Below, piece after piece: positions 7,272 through 16,185 of a stretch of DNA of 64,000 nt; within the stretch, counting starts at the first letter, position 1, and each line of letters begins with the position of its first letter. Where the stretch lies: the NCBI RefSeq assembly GCF_010092985.1, contig NZ_CP048106.1, forward strand, positions 3,534,001 to 3,598,000. Direction: 5' to 3'. The notes beneath the pieces are model-generated. The model made no database searches. It worked only from the letters and a program-made list of their open reading frames with translations, and was not told the DNA's origin. Made by a program: the position numbers and the translations under genes. Origin of the DNA: Pontibacter pudoricolor. GTDB taxonomy: Bacteria; Bacteroidota; Bacteroidia; Cytophagales; Hymenobacteraceae.

Positions 7272-9653
7272 TTATGATCTTGTTTTAAAAAGTAGCGGTA
7301 AGTTAACACGAATCAGCAACATTCGGGCAGTTTCTGCAGCAAAAAAACGTAATCTATTTTGATAATCCCGATAAACTGTGTTTAACAAATTGTTACCAGA
7401 TACACTTAGCTCAACCGGCTGCCTGCCAAGCTGTAAGGTTGTGCCCGCCTCGGCCTGTAACAGAAGGTAGCTTTCCGGCGCATCCATATATGGATCTGTC
7501 TGCTTGTCGGAGCGGTTTTGCCTGGCAACTGCTAAGCCTCCGAGAGCTACAAAACTATCCGAAAAATTGCCTTTCCCCAGCTCTCCCAGTTCATACTGCA
7601 GCTCTGCATTCAGGCGGTCAGCCGGGATGTTGGGCAGGTACTGCTCCTCTTCAAAGTTATAAGCCCGCACTATAGTTGCCTTTGTGTCCAACGTAAGCTT
7701 GTCGGTAAACGCATACGACAGGTTCAGGTCTGCGCCATAAAACCGCGAATCAGCCTGCTTATAATAATAAGAAAGATAAGAGCCTCTTATATCCAGCACC
7801 GGTACGGTGTCGGGTTGCAGGTAAATAAAGTTGGAGATGGTGTTATAAAAGAAGCTGATGCCGCCGTTCAGCTTTGGGTTGGTATGGTAATTTATAGTTG
7901 CACTCACATTTACGGCATGTTCAGAAACCATATCCGGGTTACCTTTTTCGTAAGATGCCGTACCGTGGTGGATGCCATCGGCAAATAATTCGTTCGCATG
8001 CGGGGCACGGGATGCATAGCTTAAGTTGGCTCCAAAAGTGAAGTGGTAACCGGCATCAACCAAAGCACCTGCACTTCCCGACAGGTTATGGAAACTATAA
8101 GAGGGTTGTTGCAGGTTGTTTTCGCGGTCGCGCCTTTTTACATCCATATTCTTATAGTCGTAGCGCAGGCCGGCTTCGAGCTGTACGTTATCTCTGCGCC
8201 ATTTTTCTTCTGCAAAAGCGCCAGCCGTAAAGCTCCGGTAAAACGGCACAAACATGCGTCCTTCATAGGTATTGTCCTGCCAGAGCGTACTCACGCCCAT
8301 GCTCCCCGAAATAGCCGATGGTAGCTCATGCTCCCATACCAGTTCGGTGGTATGTGTCATCAGATCGAGATGCAGCTCAGGAGCATTGGGGTTTATTTTA
8401 GAAGCATCTTTGTCGTATTCGTCGCGGATGTTCTGCTGAAAAGCATAGGTGAAAAGCAGCTTCCCTAAGTCGCCGGTGGTATGGTAGCCTTTTAGTTTTA
8501 GTAGCTGGTGGCTCACATCCTGGTAAGGCCTGGCTATAGTATAACTAAACTCACCGGTCTGTTCAGGTCTTCCGCGGTCAATGGCCTGCAGCAGGTCTGT
8601 TGTGTTACCAATATGTGCCGATGACAGTAAACCGATCCTGGTATGGAATAAACTATAGTACGCTTCGGCGCCATAGTTCTCTTTGTTATAGCCCAGTGTG
8701 GCGGCAAGGTTCTGTTCTTCGAAACCGGTGTTCTTCAGGTTATAGTCCGGTGTGTGAGAGTCGCCAGCCTTTTTCAGGGAACTGTGTAATCGCCAGCTGA
8801 TCGGTTGTTGTTTTAAGCGACCTTGCAGCAAACCGGCTATCGTTCCCATCCTGCCATTGGTGTTGCCAATCAGGCCTATGTTGCCGCTTATGCCGGCAGA
8901 GTCGGGCATCGGGCTTGGGTTTACTAGTATAGTTCCGGCAATGGCATCAGATCCGTAACGCACACCAGCAGCACCTTTCACTACTTTCAGTTCCGTAGCA
9001 GCAAGGGCATCAATTTCAGGAGCATGCTCATCACCCCACTGTTGCGCCTCATGCCGAACGCCATTGTTTAAGATAAGCACCCTGCTGCCCGACATGCCAT
9101 GTATAACAGGCTTGGATACATTTGGCCCGGTCTGGAGTGAGCTTACTCCCGGTAATTTCTCCAGCGATTCTCCCAAAGATAAACCCCGGGTTTGTTTCAG
9201 TTCGCGGCCGGATAATACCTCCGTTGCCTGAGATTCGCTGAGCAAACGGGTACTTACTACCTCAACGGAGCGAAGCATGGCCGCATCGGAGTGTAGTTGC
9301 AGATCCCTTACAGAGGAAGTTGTAATCCTGAAACTATAAGACTCGGTTGTATAGCCAATAAAACTGACCTTTAACGTATAGGTACCCTGACAAACATGGT
9401 GGAAATGATAATTACCATAGGCATCAGCTATGGCAGCACGGTCCAGTTGAGGAATATAGATAGTTGCACCGGGCAGCACGGTACGGGTGTCGTGGTCCAG
9501 CACTTTACCCGAAATAGTAAGGCCGCAATCCTGCACGGTGCCGGCGGTGCCTACGTGTGGCAGCATGCTTTGCGCCGCTACAGGTATTACAGTCAGGAGC
9601 AGCGGAAGCAAAAGCAGCTTCCGTAAAATTTTATCTTTAAGCACGATAATCAA
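7272..9653 (-). CDS. TonB-dependent receptor, ZnuD-like, with carboxypeptidase-like N-terminal domain
   Basis: The 793-residue protein has a signal peptide, a CarboxypepD_reg-like domain (about residues 45-125, ISGKVLDHDTRTVLPGATIYIPQ), a plug domain (about 140-250, with GLSLGESLEKLPGVSSLQTGP and GMSGSRVLILNNGVRHEAQQ) and a 22-strand-type barrel to the C-terminus. The plug text with WGDEHAPEIDALAA is like that of zinc/heme receptors of the ZnuD group. It moves a ligand across the outer membrane using TonB energy. The His-rich exported protein upstream and lipoprotein downstream on the same strand argue for a metal ligand, probably zinc or copper (inference). Confidence 0.85.
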   Translation of the reverse strand: MIIVLKDKILRKLLLLPLLLTVIPVAAQSMLPHVGTAGTVQDCGLTISGKVLDHDTRTVLPGATIYIPQLDRAAIADAYGNYHFHHVCQGTYTLKVSFIGYTTESYSFRITTSSVRDLQLHSDAAMLRSVEVVSTRLLSESQATEVLSGRELKQTRGLSLGESLEKLPGVSSLQTGPNVSKPVIHGMSGSRVLILNNGVRHEAQQWGDEHAPEIDALAATELKVVKGAAGVRYGSDAIAGTILVNPSPMPDSAGISGNIGLIGNTNGRMGTIAGLLQGRLKQQPISWRLHSSLKKAGDSHTPDYNLKNTGFEEQNLAATLGYNKENYGAEAYYSLFHTRIGLLSSAHIGNTTDLLQAIDRGRPEQTGEFSYTIARPYQDVSHQLLKLKGYHTTGDLGKLLFTYAFQQNIRDEYDKDASKINPNAPELHLDLMTHTTELVWEHELPSAISGSMGVSTLWQDNTYEGRMFVPFYRSFTAGAFAEEKWRRDNVQLEAGLRYDYKNMDVKRRDRENNLQQPSYSFHNLSGSAGALVDAGYHFTFGANLSYASRAPHANELFADGIHHGTASYEKGNPDMVSEHAVNVSATINYHTNPKLNGGISFFYNTISNFIYLQPDTVPVLDIRGSYLSYYYKQADSRFYGADLNLSYAFTDKLTLDTKATIVRAYNFEEEQYLPNIPADRLNAELQYELGELGKGNFSDSFVALGGLAVARQNRSDKQTDPYMDAPESYLLLQAEAGTTLQLGRQPVELSVSGNNLLNTVYRDYQNRLRFFAAETARMLLIRVNLPLLFKTRS

Positions 9654-9795
9654 TTAAAAGAGAACAACAGCTGAAATGCAGCTATGACAGGCTTAAAAGC
9701 AACTATAGTAGTTAACTATAACTGTAAAGCTACCATCATTAAACTATACTATGCCGGACGGTTACAGTGTCGTAAGTCCGGGCTTTTGTGAAAAG

Positions 9796-10122
9796 TCAGG
9801 CTACAGGAGGAGGGCCCCGTAAATAAAGAGATTGGCTGTTGCTAAGTTGCCAGTTGTAAAAGTAGTAGCTGGCATAAACGGTCTGGTGTTGTGCCGGCGT
9901 TAAGTCTATAGTTGTTATGGTGCCCTGGAACGGGACATCAAAAATATCTTCTACGGGGCAATGTTTGTGCTTCTGGCCAACCTGTGCCTTATGGCTGTCG
10001 GTGTAGTCGGCATGTACGGTGTGTGTATGCGGGTGCAGTTCCAGCAAAAGCGCATCAGGCACCATGGCTCTGGTAAAGAGCAGGAGCAGCAGAATGGCGA
10101 TATAGCTGGTAAATCGATACAC
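9796..10122 (-). CDS. Histidine-rich small exported protein, putative metal binding
   Basis: The 108-residue protein has an N-terminal hydrophobic segment (residues 8-25) that may be a signal peptide. It is followed by two His clusters: HPHTHTVHADYTDSHK (about residues 30-45) and HKHCPVEDIF (about 51-60). The clusters look like metal ligands. It is the first gene of the set that includes the ZnuD-like receptor, with a 142-bp gap to the receptor, so a periplasmic metal-relay or metal-sensing role is plausible. No known enzyme family is recognised. Confidence 0.7.
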   Translation of the reverse strand: MYRFTSYIAILLLLLFTRAMVPDALLLELHPHTHTVHADYTDSHKAQVGQKHKHCPVEDIFDVPFQGTITTIDLTPAQHQTVYASYYFYNWQLSNSQSLYLRGPPPVA

Positions 10123-10142
10123 TTGATTCAGTTGGGCTTTTA

Positions 10143-10170
10143 CAAATATAGCAACATCCGGTACATTGTT
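10143..10170 (-). promoter_or_regulatory. Candidate -7 box and metal-regulator dyad upstream of the His-rich gene
   Basis: Read on the minus strand, 10150-10143 is TATATTTG, a perfect TAnnTTTG box, 21 bp before the start codon of the His-rich gene. Just upstream lies an imperfect dyad AACA-N10-TGTT (10153-10170). No clear -33 TTTG was found. The dyad could bind a Fur/Zur-type repressor, which is inference only. Confidence 0.4.
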
Positions 10171-10371
10171 ATGTTTATCGGTCCGCTTTTGACTGACTTG
10201 CAGCTATAAGGTTTAATCTGTCAGAAATAACACAACTATAACGTGCTTTTATACTTAAATGGTCTGTTCGCTGACAACTTGTCGCAGTTTGGGTGGTATA
10301 GCTTTAATGGAACACCTTTTGAAAGCGGAACCGCAGAAGCAAATTAAATAACGATATAGCAAACTATAAAC

Positions 10372-12195
10372 ATGGAAGAAAGAGGTAGTATTTCGATCCA
10401 CACCGAGAACATTTTCCCGATTATCAAGAAGTTCCTGTACTCTGATCACGAGATTTTCCTGAGAGAATTGGTAAGTAACGCCGTTGATGCCACGCAGAAG
10501 ATAAAAAGATTGGCAGCTATCGGCGAGTACAAAGGCGACCTTGGCGAACCTAAAGTAACAGTAACGGTTAATAAAGATGCCCGCACAATAACTATAGCTG
10601 ACCAGGGTATCGGTATGACGGCCGAAGAGATCAAAAAATACATCAACCAGATCGCTTTCTCAGGTGCCGAAGAGTTTGTAGAGCGTTTTAAAGAGGCCGG
10701 TGACAGAAGCCAGATCATTGGTCAGTTCGGTCTTGGGTTCTACTCTGCATTTATGGTAGCCGACCGCGTGGAGATCATTACGAAATCTTACCAGGAGGGC
10801 ACGGAAGCTGCGCGCTGGTCCTGCGATGGTAGCACCGAGTTTGCCATTACAGATGCTGAGAAAGAAACCCGCGGAACGAATGTGATCCTTCATATAGCAT
10901 CAGATTCAGAAGAGTTTTTAGAGACTGCCCGCATCAAAACGATCCTTGATAAGTATTGCAAGTTCCTGCCAGTTCCTGTAGAGTTTGAAGGTGAAGTTAT
11001 AAACAACCCGAACCCGATCTGGACAAAGCAGCCATCTGAACTGACCGACGAAGACTATAAGAACTTCTACAAAGAACTATACCCGTTCTCGGAAGCGCCG
11101 CTTTTCTGGATCCATCTGAACGTAGACTATCCGTTTAACCTGACAGGTATCCTCTACTTCCCTAAGATCAAAAACGACTTTGAGCTGCAGCGCAACAAAA
11201 TACAGCTGTACTCGCGCCAGGTATTTATTACCGATGAGGTAAAAGATGTGGTGCCTGAGTTCCTGATGCTGCTGCACGGTGTTATCGACTCGCCTGACAT
11301 TCCTCTGAACGTAAGCCGCTCGTTCCTGCAGGCCGACTCCAGCGTGAAGAAGATCAACACTTATATAACTAAAAAAGTAGCTGATAAACTGGCTGAGATC
11401 TTTAAGAAAGACCGCGAGACATTTGAGAAGAACTGGAACGACATCAATGTATTTGTAAAATACGGCATGCTGAGCGATGACAAGTTCTATGAAAAAGCGA
11501 AGGACTTTGTGTTGCTGGAGAGCATCGATAACAAATACTATACGATAGAAGAATACAAGGCACTTACGCAGGCTAACCAGACCGATAAGAACGGAAACTT
11601 AGTATTGCTTTACACAACAGATGCCGACAAACAGCACGCCTTTATCGAAGCCGCCCAGAACCGCAGCTACGATGTACTGAAGCTTGACTCGCTTATCGAC
11701 AGCCACTTTATTGGTATGCTGGAGCAGAAACTGGAGAAAACTACCCTGAAGCGCGTTGATTCCGACACAACTGACAAGCTGATCGAGAAAGACGAAACCA
11801 AGGAAAGCGTACTGAACGATAAAGAAAAAGAATCGCTGAAAGGCATTTACGAAACCGCTATCGACAACAAGAATATGACGGTGGAAGTGGCTGCCATGTC
11901 GCCGGACGATGCGCCACTGGTAATTACACTGCCTGAGTTTATGCGCCGTATGAAAGATATGAGCAAAGCCGGTGGTGGCGGTATGATGTTTATGGGCGAT
12001 ATGCCGGATATGTATAATGTAACTATAAACGCCAACCACAGCCTGAACCAGCGCATCCTGAATGCTAAGGAAGATAATAAAGCTCGCATTGCCCGCCAGG
12101 CTTTCGACCTTGCCTTGTTGTCTCAGAACATGCTTTCAGGTGCAGCCCTAACCAGCTTCGTAAAACGCAGCTTCGAGCTGATTGACAAAGAGTAG
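10372..12195 (+). CDS. htpG: Molecular chaperone HtpG (bacterial Hsp90)
   Basis: The 607-residue protein begins with the GHKL ATPase domain: FLRELVSNAVDA (ATP-binding Glu/Asn motif, about residues 30-41), DQGIGM (about 79-84), and GQFGLGFYSAFMVADRV lid segment (about 116-132). The middle domain contains the PLNVSRSFLQ motif with the conserved catalytic-loop Arg (about residue 310), and the C-terminal dimerisation domain completes the normal length. It folds and remodels client proteins in the cytoplasm. It is a single gene with its own terminator 30 bp downstream. Confidence 0.97.
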   Translation: MEERGSISIHTENIFPIIKKFLYSDHEIFLRELVSNAVDATQKIKRLAAIGEYKGDLGEPKVTVTVNKDARTITIADQGIGMTAEEIKKYINQIAFSGAEEFVERFKEAGDRSQIIGQFGLGFYSAFMVADRVEIITKSYQEGTEAARWSCDGSTEFAITDAEKETRGTNVILHIASDSEEFLETARIKTILDKYCKFLPVPVEFEGEVINNPNPIWTKQPSELTDEDYKNFYKELYPFSEAPLFWIHLNVDYPFNLTGILYFPKIKNDFELQRNKIQLYSRQVFITDEVKDVVPEFLMLLHGVIDSPDIPLNVSRSFLQADSSVKKINTYITKKVADKLAEIFKKDRETFEKNWNDINVFVKYGMLSDDKFYEKAKDFVLLESIDNKYYTIEEYKALTQANQTDKNGNLVLLYTTDADKQHAFIEAAQNRSYDVLKLDSLIDSHFIGMLEQKLEKTTLKRVDSDTTDKLIEKDETKESVLNDKEKESLKGIYETAIDNKNMTVEVAAMSPDDAPLVITLPEFMRRMKDMSKAGGGGMMFMGDMPDMYNVTINANHSLNQRILNAKEDNKARIARQAFDLALLSQNMLSGAALTSFVKRSFELIDKE

Positions 12196-12223
12196 TGAAC
12201 GATTAGTATTATACCTACAGTTT

Positions 12224-12252
12224 AAGGGCGGCGCCAATGGTGCCGCCTTTTT
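12224..12252 (+). terminator. Rho-independent terminator of htpG
   Basis: A 9-bp GC-rich stem (GGCGGCGCC with GGTGCCGCC, one G-T pair) closes on an AAT loop and is followed by five T. Confidence 0.9.
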
Positions 12253-12402
12253 GATTTTCATGAAACTTACAGGCCACAGCTATAGTTATAGGCGAGTTGG
12301 CAGATATATGATTTATCCGCATCTTTACGTTACACTTTTAAGATTACATTGCTGGATTGCTAAATGATGGTTAACTGCTCGATTGGAGATTAAGAGAAAT
12401 TT

Positions 12403-12450
12403 TAAATCCTGTTAATCTCTAAATCCTGAAAATCCTGATTCAGACAATAA
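12403..12450. repeat. AATCCTG family dispersed repeat
   Basis: Contains tandem AATCCTG-like units and the phrase AAAATCCTGATTCAGACAA, as at 3.5 kb and 61.85 kb, followed by AGCAATCAAC, also shared with the 3.5-kb copy (CAGCAATCAA). It occupies much of the gap between htpG and the next gene; nothing else is seen there apart from the htpG terminator and one AACTATAG-type motif near 12281. Confidence 0.7.
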
Positions 12451-12501
12451 GCAATCAACCATTAAACAAGCAGCAATTAAACAGTCGCTCATATAATATT
12501 G

Positions 12502-13413
12502 ATGGCAAAGCACTCTCCCCGTTTGGTTTATAGTTTGGTAACTGCGCTGTTTTTACTGATGCTGGCAGGCTGTGGTGAGCCCAAGTGGAACAGCGACTAT
12601 AACCTGAGCCAGGCCATGCAGAAGAGCAGCAATAAATCAGATTCTTCTGCTCTTGCTTCTGCCGATACCACACAACCTGATATTTCGACTTCGCTGGTAA
12701 AAGATGAGGTGGAGAAGAAAGAGAAAAAGAAGAAAAAGCGAAGCCGTTATTTCCTGGGCCATAAAGTAAAACGAGGTTACACCCGCACCGGTCGCGACGA
12801 GCGCGAAACACTGGAGCTGTTCAGTTACCTGCCAGACTATAAAGAGCCCCGCGAATATGCCCAGGAAAAGTTTGTGTATGATGTAAAGCGCAAAAAAATA
12901 GGCAAAGTACGCGGTGAAATTGATCCTGAAAAGTACAAGCTGCTGCATGGGCCTTACAAAAAAACGTATGGCGATGTGGTGATCGAAGAGGGCTTCTTTT
13001 ACATTGGTACCAAACACCTGCGCTGGGAGAAATATAAACGCGACGGCACCCTGGCCGACAAAACACACTATGACCAGGGCTTTTTAAGAGACGCTGTTAT
13101 TACATACTATGGCGGCAACACAGATAAAATAAAGGAGATCATTCCGTACGCTTACGGCGAAGTACAGGGTACCTACTATAAGTTTTACGAAAACGGTCAG
13201 TTAGAATGGACGGGCAACTATGACAAAGGCCGCAAAATAGGCAAATGGATAAAGCACTACGACTTTAAGAACCGCCGCCATTACGAGTTCCAGTACCCTG
13301 AGACAGCCTACGAGCCACAGACAAAGCCGGAATTAGTTAGGGAATACGATCGCCACGGCACCCTCATTTTCGAAAAAGGCAAAATAGATAAGCGCTCGGC
13401 ACAGCGTCAGTGA
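12502..13413 (+). CDS. MORN-repeat-like lipoprotein
   Basis: The roughly 303-residue protein has a lipoprotein signal (LLMLAGC, Cys24), a Ser/Asp/Lys-rich linker with a run of Lys and Glu (about residues 70-80), then repeated motifs such as GEVQGTYYKFYENGQLEWTG and DKGRKIGKWIKHYD that resemble the antitoxin-like YwqK/MORN type. These repeats usually mediate membrane or protein contacts; no enzyme activity is visible. The ATG at 12502 is preferred over an in-frame TTG one codon earlier. The 3' end overlaps the convergent yraN gene by 7 bp. Confidence 0.7.
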   Translation: MAKHSPRLVYSLVTALFLLMLAGCGEPKWNSDYNLSQAMQKSSNKSDSSALASADTTQPDISTSLVKDEVEKKEKKKKKRSRYFLGHKVKRGYTRTGRDERETLELFSYLPDYKEPREYAQEKFVYDVKRKKIGKVRGEIDPEKYKLLHGPYKKTYGDVVIEEGFFYIGTKHLRWEKYKRDGTLADKTHYDQGFLRDAVITYYGGNTDKIKEIIPYAYGEVQGTYYKFYENGQLEWTGNYDKGRKIGKWIKHYDFKNRRHYEFQYPETAYEPQTKPELVREYDRHGTLIFEKGKIDKRSAQRQ

Positions 13414-13769
13414 AACGCGTCTTCGAAATGAACTATAGCCGGTGGTGTAGTTAAAGTCACCGAGATAATATCAAACCGGACATCCTGCTGCCAGCCTGTG
13501 GCAACTATAAATTCTTCTGCTGCATTTACCAGCAACTTCTCTTTCCTGCTGCCAACCGCTTCCTCCGGGAAGCCGAACAGATCGGTGGTTCGGGTCTTAA
13601 CCTCTATAAACACCAGCAATCCATCTTTCCGGGCAATTATGTCTATCTCGGCACGTTTAAACCTATAGTTTTTTTCGAGTATAGTATAGCCTTGCTCCTG
13701 CAGGTATAGTTGCGCCATACTTTCGCCTAGCTGGCCCGTCCGGATGTGGTTGTTTATTGGTGAAGCCAT
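13407..13769 (-). CDS. YraN family protein (UPF0102), nuclease-like fold
   Basis: The 120-residue protein contains the typical UPF0102 pattern: GQLGESMAQLYLQEQGYTIL near the N-terminus, then the nuclease-like core AEIDIIARKDGLLVFIEVKTR (Asp and E-x-K residues, about 41-60). The fold belongs to the restriction-endonuclease-like superfamily, though a physiological substrate is not well established. Length is normal. It is convergent with, and overlaps by 7 bp, the MORN-like lipoprotein gene. Confidence 0.9.
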   Translation of the reverse strand: MASPINNHIRTGQLGESMAQLYLQEQGYTILEKNYRFKRAEIDIIARKDGLLVFIEVKTRTTDLFGFPEEAVGSRKEKLLVNAAEEFIVATGWQQDVRFDIISVTLTTPPAIVHFEDAFH

Positions 13770-13917
13770 GTAAAACTTGTAATTTGCAGCAGGTTATGGT
13801 AGCCAAACTATAAACTTCGTGCTAAAGTTGCGTTTAAGATAGCTGAATACGAATTTGGTGTAACCTGTTACCAACTATAGATTTGCCGGAAAAGTGGCCT
13901 CAAAAGAATAAACTGCC

Positions 13918-14652
13918 GTGTCAGAAAATAAAGAGATACTATTTGAAAACCTTGGCCTGATAGATTACCAGGAAGCATGGGACTACCAGGCGAGGCTTTT
14001 TAATGAAATACTGGAGCTCAAAAGCCAGAACCGCACAGCACCGGAAGACGAGCAGAAACCAACACCAAACTACCTGTTATTCTGTTCGCATCCGCATGTG
14101 TATACCCTGGGCAAAAGCGGCCACGAAGAAAACCTGCTGATAGACGAAGAAGGCTTAAAAGCGAAAGGCGCTACATTTTACAAGATAAACCGCGGCGGCG
14201 ATATCACTTACCATGGTCCGGGCCAGATCGTAGGATACCCCATTCTTGATTTGGACAACTTCTTTACTGATATTCATAAGTACCTGCGGTTTTTAGAAGA
14301 GGCAGTAATCCTTACGCTGGAGGAGTATGGCATTACGGCCGGGCGCATTCCGGGCCTGACTGGCGTTTGGCTTGACCACGAAGCGCAGGTAAATCCGCGT
14401 AAAATATGCGCGATGGGTGTAAAGTGCAGCCGTTGGGTAACGATGCACGGTTTTGCCTTCAACATAAATACAGACCTGAATTATTTTAGTAATATTGTGC
14501 CTTGTGGCATCAGCGATAAGAAAGTGACATCGCTGGCTCAGGAGCTTGGGCGCGAGTTGCCTTTGGCAGAAGTAGAAGAAAAGCTACTGATGCATATTGC
14601 TCACCTGTTTGATGCTACTATTATTACAGCTACGCATGAAAAAAGACATTGA
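13918..14652 (+). CDS. lipB: Octanoyl-[ACP]:protein N-octanoyltransferase LipB
   Basis: The 244-residue enzyme transfers octanoate from ACP to lipoyl domains, the first step of lipoate synthesis. The RGGDITYHGPGQ motif is at residues 92-103, the catalytic lysine is in RKICAMGVK (Lys162) and the acyl-carrying cysteine is Cys196 in IVPCGI. The start is GTG (MSENKEIL...); no upstream ATG fits. It overlaps the start of the next gene by 17 bp, so the two are probably cotranscribed. Confidence 0.95.
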   Translation: MSENKEILFENLGLIDYQEAWDYQARLFNEILELKSQNRTAPEDEQKPTPNYLLFCSHPHVYTLGKSGHEENLLIDEEGLKAKGATFYKINRGGDITYHGPGQIVGYPILDLDNFFTDIHKYLRFLEEAVILTLEEYGITAGRIPGLTGVWLDHEAQVNPRKICAMGVKCSRWVTMHGFAFNINTDLNYFSNIVPCGISDKKVTSLAQELGRELPLAEVEEKLLMHIAHLFDATIITATHEKRH

Positions 14653-15040
14653 TTTCGGAACGGTAGAAGGGATTTCGGTGGCGGTGGCAACCACGCCAAA
14701 CGAGTCCGGGGTAGATGCCTGGAATGTATACCTGCTCAACAATAATCCTTTCCCGATAGAGAATGTGCTGGTGTCCTCAAAAGGTTATGGCATCCTGGAC
14801 GGCGAAGAAGTAAAGACCTCGATGCTGCGCCACATGTTTGAACTCGTAGAGGCCAAAAGCTTTGTACAGATAGAGCCAATTGATCCGGCTATCTTTCATA
14901 TAAACAACGAGTATTGGGTAAGCTATTACATTGAACGTCAGATATATGATAAGAAATTTGTTTTCGTTCCTGAATCAATTACGCAGGATAACCTGATCGA
15001 GATAAGTATGCTGAACATGCAGGGGGTATTGCATTCCTGA
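14636..15040 (+). CDS. Conserved hypothetical protein overlapping lipB
   Basis: The 134-residue soluble protein starts MKKDIDFGTVEGISVAVATT and contains WNVYLLNNNPFPIENVLVSSKGYG and YYIERQIYDKKFVFVPESI. It seems familiar as a short protein of Bacteroidota, but I cannot name a family or function. The ATG at 14636 is chosen because an upstream in-frame ATG would extend far into lipB. It shares 17 bp with lipB in another frame, which suggests translational coupling. Confidence 0.7.
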   Translation: MKKDIDFGTVEGISVAVATTPNESGVDAWNVYLLNNNPFPIENVLVSSKGYGILDGEEVKTSMLRHMFELVEAKSFVQIEPIDPAIFHINNEYWVSYYIERQIYDKKFVFVPESITQDNLIEISMLNMQGVLHS

Positions 15041-15135
15041 TTTAACTATATTTATACCTTAGTTTACTAGTAATAGTGCCGAATCGGTGAATTAATGCTG
15101 CTGTAGCTCATATCCTTACCTGTACACCCTCTTAT

Positions 15136-16185
15136 ATGGAGCAAAAAATTATACATCTGGTACTGTCTTTTACCTGGGCTTTCCTGATAGCTATATTTGC
15201 TGTTCCTTCTATTATCAGGGTTGCACACCTTAAAAACATACTCGACCAGCCTAACTTCAGAACTATACACGCAGAGCTAACTCCCCGGCTGGGTGGCCTG
15301 GCTATGTTTGCCGGCTTCATGTCTGCACTCACCATTTTTGCTGACCTTGATAATGGTGTGCAGCAATTACTGGCTGGTTGTGTCATTCTTTTCTTTATAG
15401 GCTTAAAAGACGACCTGATCGCAATCTCTGCCATGAAGAAGTTTGCCGTGCAGTTATTGGCCACAGGTATCGTTATGTTTATTGCTGATATCCGGATAAC
15501 AAGTTTCCAGGGAATATTTGGCGTTGGCGAACTACAGATCGGCGTGAGCTATATGTTCACTTTCCTGGTAATAATAGGCATAACAAACTCCATAAACCTG
15601 ATAGATGGCCTGGATGGCCTGGCAGGTACCTTAGTGCTTATCGCTACAGTTACTTTTGGGGTTTACTTTTACCTTTTCGGAGGTTTGGATTACGGAAACT
15701 ATGCAGCTGTTGCTTTTTGCCTGGTAGGGGGTGTAGTTGGTTTCCTAAGGTATAATTTTCATAAGGCCACTATTTTTATGGGCGATACCGGCTCACTACT
15801 CTGCGGGTTTATTATTTCGGTGCTTGCTATCCAGTTCATTGAAATGCGGCATGTACCTGCCTCTCCTTCGGTAGCTCTGGGAATATTGTTTATTCCGGTT
15901 TTTGATACCCTTCGTGTTTTTTCCATCAGGATATTCAGTGGCAAGTCTCCTTTTATACCAGACAAGAACCATGTGCATCACCGTTTGCTGGCCCTTGGCT
16001 TTAACCAGATCGGTACCGTGCTGCTATTGGCCTTAATAAACCTGTTGGTGATTTTGTTTGTTGTTAGTTTCGAGGATTGGGGGAATCTTTACCTTCTGCT
16101 GAGCTTGCTGATCTTTTCATTGGTGTTTAGTATTTTTCTCGGGGTATATAAATCCAGAAATGCACAGCGTGTTTCAAAAGCATAA
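15136..16185 (+). CDS. WecA/MraY-type undecaprenyl-phosphate glycosyl-1-phosphate transferase
   Basis: The 349-residue membrane protein has about ten transmembrane segments. Family motifs are the DD pair (KDDLIA, residues 91-96), the NSINLIDGLDGLAG block (151-164), FMGDTGS (about 216-222) and HHRLLALG (about 279-286). It attaches a sugar-1-phosphate (probably a GlcNAc type) to the lipid carrier, the first step of O-antigen, teichoic or similar polymer synthesis. The PRLGG segment near residue 50 favours the WecA branch over MraY. It overlaps the next gene by 26 bp, implying cotranscription. Confidence 0.88.
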   Translation: MEQKIIHLVLSFTWAFLIAIFAVPSIIRVAHLKNILDQPNFRTIHAELTPRLGGLAMFAGFMSALTIFADLDNGVQQLLAGCVILFFIGLKDDLIAISAMKKFAVQLLATGIVMFIADIRITSFQGIFGVGELQIGVSYMFTFLVIIGITNSINLIDGLDGLAGTLVLIATVTFGVYFYLFGGLDYGNYAAVAFCLVGGVVGFLRYNFHKATIFMGDTGSLLCGFIISVLAIQFIEMRHVPASPSVALGILFIPVFDTLRVFSIRIFSGKSPFIPDKNHVHHRLLALGFNQIGTVLLLALINLLVILFVVSFEDWGNLYLLLSLLIFSLVFSIFLGVYKSRNAQRVSKA

